Assembly (NCBI GenBank): GCA_036924085.1
Contig: JAVGWX010000006.1
Coordinates: forward strand, 40,992,246-41,056,245
Length of the DNA: 64,000 nt
Direction of reading: 5' to 3'
Origin: Ariolimax columbianus
Lineage: Eukaryota > Mollusca > Gastropoda > Stylommatophora > Arionidae
Part shown: positions 22,815 to 33,263 of the stretch, piece by piece
Layout: each line of letters opens with the position of its first letter
Numbering within the stretch: the first letter of the stretch is position 1
The notes under the pieces: model-generated
Databases searched by the model: none
Told to the model about the DNA's origin: nothing
Seen by the model: the letters and a program-made list of their open reading frames with translations, nothing else
Translations under genes and position numbers: made by a program

Positions 22815-22950
22815 GTGGTCAATTGACGCAATCAATAAAAAATTGGATGCGCGAAGATATTTTTGGATAAAGTGGATGTAAAAGAAACTGATTGTATGCA
22901 GACTCTGCAGAGTCATCTAAACCAGTATAAAGACGTTAAGTTAAGTTTAC
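22815..22950 (+). mobile_element. CR1-like LINE 3' UTR fragment
   Basis: Reads TTGGATGCGCGAAG, GACTCTGCAGAGTCA, ACCAGTATAAAGACG and a TTAAGTTAAG tail, as in the CR1-like 3' end. Confidence 0.85.
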
Positions 22951-23330
22951 TCCATGCACGAGATACATTGAGAGACGGTAAAATTTAAATAGTGTGGATG
23001 TATATGACAAGAATGACAGAGACAAGAATATGACCAACGCCACACTGAAAGCGTGTCATGGTGGCATATGTTTCCTACACCGTAACAGTGAAACTTACGC
23101 ATGACTGTGCCATTACAATGTGCGCATAAGTTAACATCGTTCCAGCAAAGGCCATCCAAACATGAAATTGACTCACACGACACACAGCTGTGCTACAAAA
23201 CAAGATATGTTCATAGCATGATAAATTTGACAAACGATAGACGCATGGGTGTATTAATGAGGTTATGTTTTTGTAGTAGTATGTTGTGGGTTATTATTGT
23301 ATTCTGTTGCTGTCCTACTGCTCTTGTCTC
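22951..23330. other. No gene recognised
   Basis: Unique-looking intron 1 sequence of the WAP-like gene; only short, unsupported frames. Confidence 0.4.
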
Positions 23331-23343
23331 AGGGAGTATATAT

Positions 23344-24095
23344 CTTCTTCTTCGTACGCTGTCAGACGTCAACTTGAATCTGTTCGAAGAAAGCAGCTGT
23401 CATCCTGAGGCTGTCGACACTGCCATAGAGATTGTCTAGTGTTGCCACTGGTGATGGCCACATTTGCTTTTTCTGGTCCTCGTATGTCGGGCAATTTTGC
23501 AACAGATGTTCAGTGGTCATTTTCCCTGTGCCACAGGTGCATTCATCAGTGTCACCTATCTTCAATGTATTGAATAGATGGTACCTCAGTCTGTTGTGGC
23601 CTTTGAGGAGTCTGAAGACCACGACCTGCTCTCTTCTGTTCAGCTGGTAGTAGGCATCCTTTTTGTGTAGCCAGTATGTTCTGTTTCCCATTTGGCCATG
23701 TATCTGGCCCTAATAAACCTTTTGGACTCTTTGTAGGTCACACTAGAATCTGGTTGTGGTAGTCTTGCAACTTCTTTTGCCATTCTGTCTGCCTCCTCAT
23801 TGCCTTGGATGTTACAGTGGGATGGAACTCACTGTACCACTACTCTTTTTGGTGCGGACTGCTGGCATAGTTGACAGAGTGCTGCTGTTAAATCATGAAG
23901 TTCAGTATTTTTCTGGCTTTTTAGTGATGTAACCACGGCCAGGGCATCTGTGAACAGGACTATCTGGCTTTCATTGCTTTCGCCTGTGAGCATTGCTTCT
24001 ACTGCAGACTTCAGTGCCTCTGCCTCCGCTCTGAAATTGCTTGAGAATTTTCCAGTGTTATTTTTCTACCATTTGGGAGGTTCAGGAATACCCCT
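23344..24095 (-). mobile_element. RNase-H LINE, 5'-truncated, with 13 bp TSD
   Basis: Perfect AGGGAGTATATAT duplications at 23331-23343 and 24096-24108. The minus strand codes for the RNase H end and the CTCGTGKMTTEHLLQNC-type tail. The (TTC)n tail abuts the left duplication. The right flank is CR1-like sequence. Confidence 0.93.
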
Positions 24096-24440
24096 AGGGA
24101 GTATATATAACAGGCAAGACTTCGAGGTGACTTAATACAATTTTATAAATTAATCAATGGAAAGAACAGAATGAACTATACCAAGTTTTTTTTAAAATTA
24201 CAACCGGCTACATGAACATGAGGGCACATCTTCAAATTATATAAAGACGGGTCCAGATTAGATGTTAGGAAATATTTTTGTACCACAGGATGTGGTAGAT
24301 GCAGGGTCAGTAAACGCATTAAAAAAAGACTGAATGCCCACAGTTAGTTTAAGTATCGGGGAAGTGGAATAAACTGATGTATACAGACTCTGTAGAGCCT
24401 CCTAAACTAGGAAAATGAAGCTGAGGTAAGTTAAGGAAGT
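24096..24440 (+). mobile_element. CR1-like LINE 3' end
   Basis: Matches 28840-29185: CGAGGTGACTTAATACA, AGATGTTAGGAAATATTTT, CAGACTCTGTAGAGCC. The RNase-H LINE interrupts it on the left. Confidence 0.85.
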
Positions 24441-24744
24441 TCGCGTAAACTTCTGGTATGCTTTAGGTGGGAACTTTAACCTGCGCTGGCACGCTGAGCT
24501 TTTGTAGTGTTTGTTTATCCTCTCTATCCATCACCGATCTCATGTTCGTGGCCATGAAACCTTCTTGTAGTATACCCAAACTACTTTATTGTATTTGCTT
24601 CGTTACATAATTATTTACCGATGTAGACCTCACAATTTTTATCAACGTACTGCTGCGAATTGTTTCCCCTGTTGTCTTCTTTTCTGTTGTATTTCACAGG
24701 TCTTGATCTTACTATGAATGTGCCCATCGAATGGAGCCCAAGTT

Positions 24745-24970
24745 TGGCTTGGCTTGGTTTCGTTCGTTCTCAATCTCTCGCTACCAAACCCTCAAGGGGC
24801 TTAAGTAGTAGAATGTAGTCCAGAGAACGGAATGCGTTGTGTCGTAGTTTATAGCTGGACTGTGATATTTGTACCTTTTGGTCCAACACATCCGACTTCA
24901 GCAACCATTTTTTTAGTACCGGGTTAGCATTCCCTCTTCTATCCCTTCTCCTTAGTCAGTCTGCTATGTT
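24745..24970 (-). mobile_element. SINE-like S1 copy, truncated
   Basis: GGCTTGGTTTCGTTCGTTC through AGCATTCCCTCTT match the 3' two-thirds of S1. It runs straight into a CR1-like fragment at 24970. Confidence 0.85.
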
Positions 24971-25155
24971 GCCTTTAGTGGTGAATGGCTGGAATGCATT
25001 CCCACGGGGAATAGTGAAGGCAGTGTTAATTAATGCATTCAAGAATAGATTGGATATGCATAGTTTTTAGATCAATTAAGTAAATGAAACTGGTTGTATA
25101 CAGACTCTGCAAAGTCTTCTAAACCAGAATAAAGAAGTTAAGTTAAGTTAAGTTG
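24971..25155 (+). mobile_element. CR1-like LINE 3' end
   Basis: GTGAATGGCTGGAATGCATT, GACTCTGCAAAGTCTTCTAA and a TTAAG-repeat tail at 25138-25155. It ends only 28 bp from the splice donor of exon 1 of the minus-strand WAP-like gene. Confidence 0.88.
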
Positions 25156-25182
25156 TTTAAGAAATAAGAAGGAACGTGTTAC

Positions 25183-25228
25183 CATTAGTCGAAACTACGA
25201 AAACAGCAACAATAAGTATTGTCCACAT
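25183..25228 (-). CDS. WAP-like secreted protein, exon 1 (signal peptide)
   Basis: ATG at 25228 (minus) opens MWTILIVAVFVVSTN, a short hydrophobic signal peptide, then a single G before the donor GTAACA, giving phase 1. The next exon at 21422 begins with CG in matching phase, so the junction codon is GCG (Ala), a good signal-cleavage residue. A TATA box and CCAAT box lie about 90 and 115 bp upstream. The frame is short, so the call rests on the agreement of promoter, signal peptide, donor and phase. Confidence 0.72.
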
Positions 25229-25310
25229 TATGTCAGGTCTACAGCTGGCACGGTTTCCACAGTACGTTCACAGACAAGATTTGTTATTGTAGAAGGATGT
25301 CATGTAACAG

Positions 25311-25346
25311 CCTTTTATAAGATAAACACAGCGACATTTTGATTGG
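25311..25346 (-). promoter_or_regulatory. TATA and CCAAT promoter of the WAP-like gene
   Basis: On the minus strand, CCAAT occupies 25346-25342 and TATAAAAGG 25319-25311, in that order toward the ATG at 25228. Expected initiation about 30 bp past the TATA box would be near 25285-25290, leaving a 5' UTR of roughly 60 nt without another ATG in between. Confidence 0.65.
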
Positions 25347-25769
25347 CTCCTTTTCACACAATACAGTAAAGCTCGGAATATTAAGAAGCCAATAATGGCT
25401 GTGTTTTGTTACACTTTAATGTAACTAGATAGTATCTTCAATTTTTGACGTCAGATGTTCTTTTTCTGCAGCAATTCTGGTTGTTTGCAAAGTGAAAATG
25501 CGGGAAACCCTTTATTAAAACACATTCAACAAATGATTAATAATTTTTGTTTCGTATACGTGTGATAAATTTTGTTTTTGCATTGGATTCCTTAATGGTT
25601 CCTCGAGGCATCTATGTAGTGTGAAAGAACCTAGAAAAGGAAAAACTCAGAATAAAGCACAGAACGTCAGACAACTTGATTAGTCTATAAATTGTATGTA
25701 CGGATTCGTGAACAAGAACACATATGTGCTTAGAAAAGGTTTTCCTGTCACAGGGATTTAAATCATATG
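25347..25769. other. Upstream region of the WAP-like gene, nothing else recognised
   Basis: AT-rich unique-looking sequence upstream of the promoter. No coding exon recognised. Confidence 0.4.
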
Positions 25770-26020
25770 CGATCATTAAACATGCAAAATAATCGGATGC
25801 TGGAGGACGCGGATTCAAATCCCGGTGGAGAGACCGGGTTTTTTTTTCACGTGGATCATCCGGTAAATATTTCCCCTGATCTCTGAGTAGTGAGATCGTA
25901 CACACGTGTGCAGTGGCGCGCACGTTAAAAATATCTTAGCAGTTGGAAATCGAATGAGTAGGCATAACAGCCGCTCCTCGGGCAAGATTCAGGTTAAAAA
26001 TCAATTCAAATTATTCTAGG
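25770..26020 (+). mobile_element. tRNA-derived SINE S5
   Basis: B box GGATTCAAATCCCGG, then CACGTGGATCATCC, CTGATCTCTGAGTAG and GTGGCGCGCACGTTAAA, collinear with the minus-strand copy at 20980-21262. Confidence 0.7.
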
Positions 26021-26204
26021 GATTCTCGCCCCATAGGGAGTATGTCGCAAGAAAGCGGACTGTATGGCCACAACAACAGGTCTTGGTTATATTGTTGGCG
26101 GAGCGGCTTAGATGGCGCATGACAGGCTGCGAGTCTACCTTGCTCTAATTTACAATTCCACCTCCCCCAGTCTTAAAAAAAAGCAATCGTATAGTCCAGT
26201 GGCT

Positions 26205-26600
26205 AACAGAAGCTAGGATTGATCTGGCAAGTCCCCAGTGGATTTTGGCCTGCCAAAAAATATGAAACAAAGAAGGTCACACCTCCCCACGACGTCTCAC
26301 GACATAAGTCGACTAAAGACAGACAGACAGACAGATAGAGTGATAGATAAATAGGTATGTATGTATGTATGTAGGTAGGTAGGTAGGTAGGTAGGTAGGT
26401 AGGTAGGTAGGTAGGTAGGTAGGTAGGTAGGTAGGTAGTCAAGACGACTGGAGGTAGTTCAGGATGCCAGCACACTCTTTCATTCTTTGAGACCAGGGGT
26501 CGCTTAAAATGTGCTTCGATCTCCTACCTCTTCCGCTCATCGGTTTGAGAGGCGAGTGCCTAACCTCTAGACACTTCACCCCCTATTTACCCTTATTTTG
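26205..26600 (-). mobile_element. tRNA-like SINE S7 ending in (TACC)n
   Basis: On the minus strand a tRNA-like head (GTGTCTAGAGGTTAGGC, GGAGATCGAAGC) at about 26585-26510 leads into CAGTCGTCTTGAC and a (TACC)n run at 26354-26440. Beyond it lie TCTG repeats. TSD not found. Confidence 0.55.
26354..26440. repeat. (TAGG)n / (TATG)n microsatellite
   Basis: About 20 tandem GGTA units preceded by TATG units. The minus-strand Leu-Pro-Thr-Tyr frame is an artefact. Confidence 0.97.
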
Positions 26601-26654
26601 AGTAGCCCATAAACCAGACAGGTTTACAAGAGATCAAACGGGACTTCGGAGTGA

Positions 26655-26712
26655 GATGCTAAGCAATGCATGAGCTGCAGTGGTCAGCCACTCATAGCTG
26701 ACTGCTAGCGTC
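26655..26712 (+). mobile_element. SINE-like S1 head fragment
   Basis: ATGAGCTGCAGTGGTCAGC...GACTGCTAGCGTCAG matches the 5' end of S1 (complement of 1360-1425). It joins the truncated start of the CR1-like element directly. Confidence 0.7.
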
Positions 26713-29190
26713 AGATGAGGAGCTGATTAGTAGCATAGCAAAGGCAAGTAAAGGGAAATTATTATTAATGGGAGATTTCAACTATCCAGAAATAAAATGG
26801 GATATGGCAGAAGCACTTGTAGAGTCAAAACCTTTTATTACGTGCATAACTGACAATTTTTTAATTCAACATGTAGAAGCAGCCACCAGAGGCAAAAACA
26901 TACTCGACCTAGTTTTTACGACAGAGGAAAATATGATTGAAAACGTTACCGTTGGGGAACTGTTTGGCTCAAGTGACCATCAAATCATCCGTTGGGATCT
27001 TATTGCAGGGAAAGAAGTAAACATAAACACGCGAACATACGACTACTCTAAGGCAGATGTTAAGAGGATGAAAGAGGCAGCGAACCACATAATCTGGAAA
27101 GATATTATTGTAGGAACAGATGTTGAACAGGAGTGGGAAAGTTTTAAAACAGTTCTAGAAACGCTAAAAGAGGAATGTGTTCCATGTAGGGAGGTAAACC
27201 CCAAGCGTAAAAAGTGGATAACTAGATTTGTAGTGAAATGTAGAAGAGCAAAAAATAAAGCATGGCAAAATATATAGAGGCAGGTAAATCAAAAGAAACA
27301 TATGTAAAATATTTGGACAAGCAGAACATATCTCAGAAAGCGAATAAAACAGCAAAAATAGACTTCGAAAAAAAACTTGCTCAGAGGATCAAGACTGACA
27401 GTAAAAGCTTCTTTTCTTATGTTAGAAATAAACAAAGAACGAAAGACAAAGTAGGCCCTCTCATAGACAGTACAGGAAAAATAATAAGTGAGAATAGGGA
27501 GGCTGCTAATCTGCTCAATCAGTACTTTGGCACAGTCTTCACAAAGGAGGACTGCTCCGAGATCCCAGAGCCTATAGATATTTTTCAAAGAGACATGGAT
27601 ACAGCGGGATTAAGATCAATCTGTATTACAGAGGAAATGGTTTTTAAAAAATTGGAGGGGTTGAAAGTGAATAAATGTCCAGGTCAAGATGGTATTCACC
27701 CAAAATTGCTGTATGAAATTAGAAACCAATTAGCAAAACCATTGGCTATATTATGTTCTCAATCACTTACAAAAGGGATTGTTCCACGGGATTGGAAAGA
27801 TGCAGGAGTGATCCCCTTATTCAAAAAAGGCAAAAAATCAGATACGGCAAATTATAGACCGGTGAGTTTAACGAGCATAGTCTGTAAATTGTTAGAGTCA
27901 ATAATCAAAGAAAACATTGTAATGCATTTAGAAAAATTTAATCTAATTAGAAATAGTCAGCATGGGTTTACTAGAGGGAGATCATGCTTAACAAATCTAT
28001 TAGAATTCATGGAGGAGGTTACTAAAATCATAGATAAAGGGGAGCCAGTGGATGTTATTTATCTAGACTTTGCAAAGGCCTTTGATAGAGTACCTCATCA
28101 AAGATTATTTCGAAAGTTAAAATCACATGGAATAGGTGGCGAAGTTGCCAAATGGATTGAAAATTGGTTAACGGGAAGAAGGCAGAGGGTGGGCATAAAT
28201 AAGGAGTACTCTGAGTGGAGTAAAGTGAAAAGTGGTGTGCCACAGGGCTCGGTTTTGGGACCAATTTTATTCTTGATATATATAAATGATTTGGACATTG
28301 ATATGAGATCCATGATTGCAAAATTTGCTGATGACACAAAACTATGCAGTAGTGTCTCATCTAAAGCGGAAGTGGATATATTGATGTCGGATTTAGATAA
28401 AATTCGAGAATGGTCTGTAAGCTGGCAAATGGAGTTTAATGTAGATAAATGTACAGTCATCCACATGGGTAGATCCAATATGGAACATAATTACAGAATG
28501 GGAGAAAACAATATTAGAAAGATAGATAAGGAAAGCGACCTAGGGGTTATAATAGATCATACAGGAAAGGTGAGTGAGCAAGTTAAGGTAGCAGTGAAAA
28601 AGGCAAATGCAATGTTAGGTATGATAAAAAGAAATATTAAACATAGGAGCAAGGAAGTGATCGTCAAACTGTATAAAGCTTTAGTTAGACCTAGATTGGA
28701 GTACTGTGTACAGGTGTGGAGTCCTTATCAAAGAGGGGACATAAACATGCTAGAAAGAATACAAAAAAGAGCGACAAAGATGATAGTGGGATTCCAGAAT
28801 TACAGTTATGAGGAACGACTCAGAAAAACCGGCCTACAGTGTCTCGAAGAGAGAAGAATTCGTGGTGACTTAATACAGGTTTATAAGATGATCAGAGGAA
28901 TCGATAAATTAGACTATAACAAGTTTTTTAAAATACAGCCACCTACAATAACACGAGGGCATAGCTACAAGCTGATTAAAGAGAGGTCCAGGTTAGATAT
29001 TAGGAAATATTTTTTTAGTCAGAGAGTGGTGTCTGCTTGGAATGCATTGCGAGGCGAGGTAGTGGAGGCAGGGACAGTTAATGCATTTAAGAATAAACTG
29101 GGTGCGCATAGATTTTAGAGCAAGGTGATGTAAATGTAACTGGTTGTATACAGACTCTGCAGGGTCTTCTAAACCAGTATAAAGACGTTA
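26713..29190 (+). mobile_element. CR1-like LINE, best copy, one frameshift
   Basis: Codes from within the endonuclease (LLMGDFNYPEIKW, GSSDHQIIRWD) to the end of the RT protein. Frame 26768-27277 shifts near 27270 into 27262-29118, consistent with one base lost from an A-run. RT motifs: KCPGQDGIHP, ANYRPVSLTS, QHGFTRGRSC, VIYLDFAKAFDRVPH (A), SGVPQGSVLGPILFLIYIND (B), AKFADDTKL (C), LGVIIDH, LEYCVQVWSP. The stop at 29118 is followed by a UTR with GACTCTGCAGGGTCTTC and a TTAAGTTAAG tail. The N-terminal endonuclease is missing (5' truncation). It is the reference for the other copies. Confidence 0.92.
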
Positions 29191-29197
29191 AGTTAAG

Positions 29198-29395
29198 TCA
29201 GGTCCAGCGAACCAGGGCTGTCAAGATCTTTCTACATCTCCACACGGTGATCCTGGATAACGGGCTGCAGCAGGACATACTGGCTAAGTAGAAAGGATTG
29301 ACGTGGGAAGGCTAACATTGCTAAGCCCTTTTCAAGTCTTGTTAGCGGGAAATTGAGAACGAAGAGGAATAAGAAGAAGAAGACGAAGAACAGCG
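29198..29395 (+). mobile_element. SINE-like S1 copy with (GAA)n tail
   Basis: AGCGAACCAGGGCTG through GGGAAATTGAGAACGAAGAG then GAAGAAGAAG. It sits directly after the TTAAG tail of the CR1-like element. Confidence 0.85.
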
Positions 29396-29504
29396 GGTTG
29401 AGCACTCCACCTGCTATGTATGCAGACTGAGACTCTGCTATCAACCGTGGTCATGGTGGTCATCTCGTCAAACATTGGTTGCCTAGGCAGATTATTGATT
29501 TGAT

Positions 29505-29754
29505 TTTTTTTTCTTTTGTTTGTTTACCTAATTTCATTATTCCCAAAGGATGTGTGCGTTGCACTGTGGTTTTTATTTTGCGTCTGTAGGCCCAGTGCAT
29601 CCGACTTCAGCATCCATATTATGTAAGGGTCTGCTTTCTCCTGCATTTTCTAACGGTTTGCTTTCCCGGGGTAACGGCCGGTGCTGTGATTGGGATCGAA
29701 CCCAGCACCCAAGTTGTGAGCCGTGTCACCAAACCCCTAGACCACTCCGTCCCC
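29505..29754 (-). mobile_element. tRNA-derived SINE S3 with 12 bp TSD
   Basis: Perfect TATTGATTTGAT at 29493-29504 and 29755-29766. The minus strand starts GGGGACGGAGTGGTCTAGGG and has B box GGGTTCGATCCC; the T-rich left end is the poly-A tail. Second copy of the 13281-13536 family. Confidence 0.92.
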
Positions 29755-29989
29755 TATTGATTTGATAATCACTGGGAGCCACAGAGATGGGATTTGGCAG
29801 ACAAATGTAGTTTCCGTTGTACAGATTAGACGACTAATGAGTACATAACCAGGTGGAGGCTTATTTGCAATGATAACTTAAGATGCCGAGTGTAGCCTAA
29901 TATGTTTTACTTTCAATAAATGCAGCATTCTGACGACTATTTTCGATTTACGCTATATGTGGCTATATCTTATCCAAGTCAGGGGAAGA

Positions 29990-30210
29990 AGTTGTATGAT
30001 AGAAAGAAGAAGGAGGAGGAGGAGAAGAAGAAGAAGAAGAATAAAAAGAAAAAGAAGAAGGAGAAAACGAAGAAAAAGTACGATGAGAAAGAAAAGAAGG
30101 ATGAGAAGGCTCAGGAGGAGAAGGATCAGGAGAAGAAGAAGTAAAACAAAAGAGGCTGACGAGGTGGAGGAGAATGAGGATTTGAAAAAGAAAAAGAAGA
30201 ATCGAAGTTA
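29990..30210. repeat. Purine-rich GAA/GGA low-complexity tract
   Basis: AAGAAGAAGGAGGAGG-type sequence giving Lys/Glu and Arg shadow frames. No adjacent element end was identified with certainty. Confidence 0.9.
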
Positions 30211-30604
30211 TTCCGCAAACTAATTTGGGTCAAATATCAAGTCACATTTACATTCAAAAGAAACACTATTAATGTTTTCACCCTTGACCTTGGTTATTGT
30301 CGTAGTGTCGCTACAATAATTGAAATGTTACCTCATTTATAATCTACGAGGCAAGAAGACCTCCGACGCTTTATAATTAGAGGTCGAATTATTTTCCAGA
30401 TTGTACAATTATAGCTCAGATACGCTATTGATTAAACGACACTGAAGAAAATACGATAATAAAGAGTATGGTATTTGGAAAATGAGCCAGAGACATACCG
30501 AGGAGAAGATATTCACAAAACATCAAGGATGTTATAACGATGACTGTGACATGGGCTGGAGAATTGGCATAAGTTCGAGTCTTGCAAGGTAAAGAAAACG
30601 ACGT
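30211..30604. other. No gene recognised
   Basis: Unique-looking AT-rich sequence without motif or repeat. Confidence 0.4.
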
Positions 30605-31062
30605 TCTGTGTTCACGTTTGGAGTCCTTATCAGAGGGGATATAACCATGCTAGCTAGAAGAGTTACCAAACTGATCGTGGGATTCCAGAATTATAGTTGT
30701 GAGAAAGACTAAGAAAAACTGGTCTACCATGTCTAGAACAGAGAAGCATTCGAGGTGATTTAATACAAGTTAGTAATCAATGTGAATGATAAATTAGACT
30801 ATAACAAGTTTTTCAAAGTACAACCTGCTACAAGAGCAACAGGGCACAGCTTCAAATTGTTTAAATACAGGTCCAGATTGGATATTAGAAACTATTTTTT
30901 TTAGACAGAGAGTGGTGAATGTTTGGAGTGCATTGTCACAGGCTGTGATGAACTCAGGATCAGTTAATGCATTATCAAATATATTGGATGCTCACATATA
31001 TATTTAGTATCGGTGGAGTGGAATAAACTGGTGGTATACAGATTCTGTAAGGATTTCAACAA
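30605..31062 (+). mobile_element. CR1-like LINE 3' end
   Basis: GGAGTCCTTATCAGAGGGGA to GGTATACAGATTCTGTAAGG, collinear with 28720-29165 but with several frame lesions. Joined at once to a C2H2-tailed LINE fragment. Confidence 0.85.
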
Positions 31063-32240
31063 CGATGTGAAACAGGGATGTGTACTTACTCCGACACTGT
31101 TCTGTATGATATTTTCAGCTATGTTGACGGACACCTTCAAGAATACAAATTATGGCATACCCATAAAGTACCGCATGGATGGTGGTCTATTCAATCTCCA
31201 CAGACTGAAGGAAGACCAAGATTATGAACGACATGATATACGAACTCTTGTTTGCGAATGGATGTGCTCTGAAAAATAGCTCAGAACGGACAATGCAGTA
31301 GGTTATGAACCGGTTCTCTGCTGCTTGTGAAAATTTTGCCTTGACAACAAGCACAAAGAGAACTGAGGTCATGTATCAACCGGCACCAGGCACATCGTAT
31401 AAACAGCCAGTAGTTACAGTGAAGGGGCAGAAATTACAAGCTGTTGAAAAATGTGTCTACCTCGGTAGTACGCCGTCGAGATCAGTGACTATTGCTGATG
31501 AACTGACTAAGAATATCAAAGGCCAGCTCAGATTTTAGTAAAATGCGCTCAACAGTACGGGAACGTCGAGGAATGACTAAGCTGAAGCAGTGAAGGTCTA
31601 CCTTGCCGCCATTGTTCCCACCCTGCTCTATGCGTGTGAGAGCTGGGCCGTCTACACTGGTGACGCCAAGAGGCTGAATCATTTTCACATGAACTGTCTG
31701 AGATGAATATACGCTAGTAGGACCATATCACAGATGCTGCAGTGCTGTCCAGAGCCATCATGCAAAGTATCCATGCACTTCTGCAAAAATCCCAACTGAG
31801 ATGGGCTGGCAACCTTGACCGAATGTCAAACGAAAGGCTTCCAAAGAGGCTACCTGTATAGTGAAGGAGAACGATCACAGGGACGTAATACAAAGCGTTT
31901 CAAGGACAGTCTGAAAGAGTCCCTTAAGTGCTGCCAAATAGACATTAACACCTGGGAGAACCTGGATCACAATCCCTCAACATGGAAGAGCACGGTCACG
32001 GACGACATTGAACTCAACGAGGGTCTCCGAATCCAGGCAGCTCGTGATAGACGTGCAATCAGGAAGTCAAGAGCAGAGAAGTTTCAGAGACAACTGTTGA
32101 TTATGTTTGCCAGTCGTGCCATAGACTATTCCATGTTCGAATTGGCTGGATCAGTCACGAACGCGCACACATACTCAAGGCTGCATTATGACATATGATG
32201 ATGTTGGTGGTACTTATCGACAACGATGAACTAATTATTA
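31063..32240 (+). mobile_element. LINE with C2H2-like tail, decayed
   Basis: DVKQGCVLTPTLFCMIFSAM (RT motif B), FALTTSTKRTEVMYQPAPG, VYLGST, LLYACESWAV, LRWAGNLDRM, RYKAFQGQ-like linker, SLKCCQIDINTWENL. These occur in at least four frames. The RT active-site box is absent. The 3' end TTATCGACAACGATGAA matches the 5450-6130 copy. Confidence 0.8.
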
Positions 32241-32261
32241 TTAGGGTCTTCTAAACTAGTT

Positions 32262-32330
32262 TGGCTTGGCTTCGTTCGTTCTCAATCTCCCGCTACCAAA
32301 CCCTGAATGGGCCCAAGTAGCAGAAGTACG
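32262..32330 (-). mobile_element. SINE-like S1 3' fragment
   Basis: TTTGGCTTGGCTTCGTTCGT through CCAAGTAGCAG only. The rest of S1 is missing. Confidence 0.75.
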
Positions 32331-32625
32331 TTAATTCACCCATTCTGAAATTGTATGCCATTCAATGACCACACGGGTTTCCGTACAAAAATAATTATAA
32401 GTGTCTTGCTATCAGTTTGCAGTTTTGTTGTTTTTTGTGGGCCCAAGGATTTTTTGTGGGCCCTAAAAATGACCGTGATGCTGGTTTGTGGGTTTTGTGG
32501 GCCCTGAAAATGGCCGTGAGAGGAACAGATTACCAAGGATCGCTGAAGCTATGCACATATCAGGACATACACATGTTCGTTCGTAGCTGCACAATTTAAA
32601 GAGGAGTCCAAAATTATGTGATGTC
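32331..32625. other. Possible 3' flank of the Merlin element
   Basis: Contains three spaced TTTGTGGGCCC words at 32430-32510. No terminal inverted repeat pair could be fixed by eye. Confidence 0.35.
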
Positions 32626-33263
32626 CTACAGAATATTGTCGAACGGGTCTAACTGACGGACTTTATTCCGATGTCGCCACAGAAACTCACACATGTAGGA
32701 ATCTATCATGTCCCTGTGTGTTCCGTTTTGACGTTTGTTGCGCTCTTTGGCAGCATTCCAAAACCTCTCTATCCGTTCTGTGTTTGCTCCAGTGATAGGG
32801 TCGACAAAATGTGCAGAATGATTCACTGTTTCGAGACTTAAACCAGGCACATTCTGAATGGTACTGTGTGCACGCCATTGATCAGACACAACTGTCGTAC
32901 CAGGACGAATGTTGGCTACGATAATAGGCATTAGTGTTGCAGCTGAGCGGTCCGGCACTGGAACCATCAAACACTCACTTGTTTAACGACAAATGCCACC
33001 GAATACCCACTGCTGTGGAAATATACGTTATTTTTCCTACGTGTGAAAACACTTTCATCAATCTCAACCGTCGTATTTGGACCGCCAATTACAACGGGAT
33101 TAGCAATTAATGAATTTGCACAAACCTCACGGAGGTTACTGTTCCATTTTATGGCAGCATTATTGGCAATTCCCAGCTCTGATTTACAGAAAGCAATGCT
33201 AGTCATCTCTTTACTCCAATAGTAAATGGGAAAAAACAACATGTACGATATTCTCGCTTTCAA
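32626..33263 (-). pseudogene. Merlin-type (IS1016/ISXO2-like) DDE transposase
   Basis: Two overlapping minus-strand frames, 33263-32967 and 32970-32626. The first has TVEIDESVFTRRK (first catalytic Asp). The second has GTTVVSDQWRAH (second Asp) and TERIERFWNAAKERNKRQNG (catalytic Glu region) and ends with EFLWRHR. This order is diagnostic of the ISXO2-like domain of Merlin transposons. A frame change near 33020 and a stop just after it break the gene. The N-terminus is short compared with complete transposases. The right end abuts an RNase-H LINE. Confidence 0.85.
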
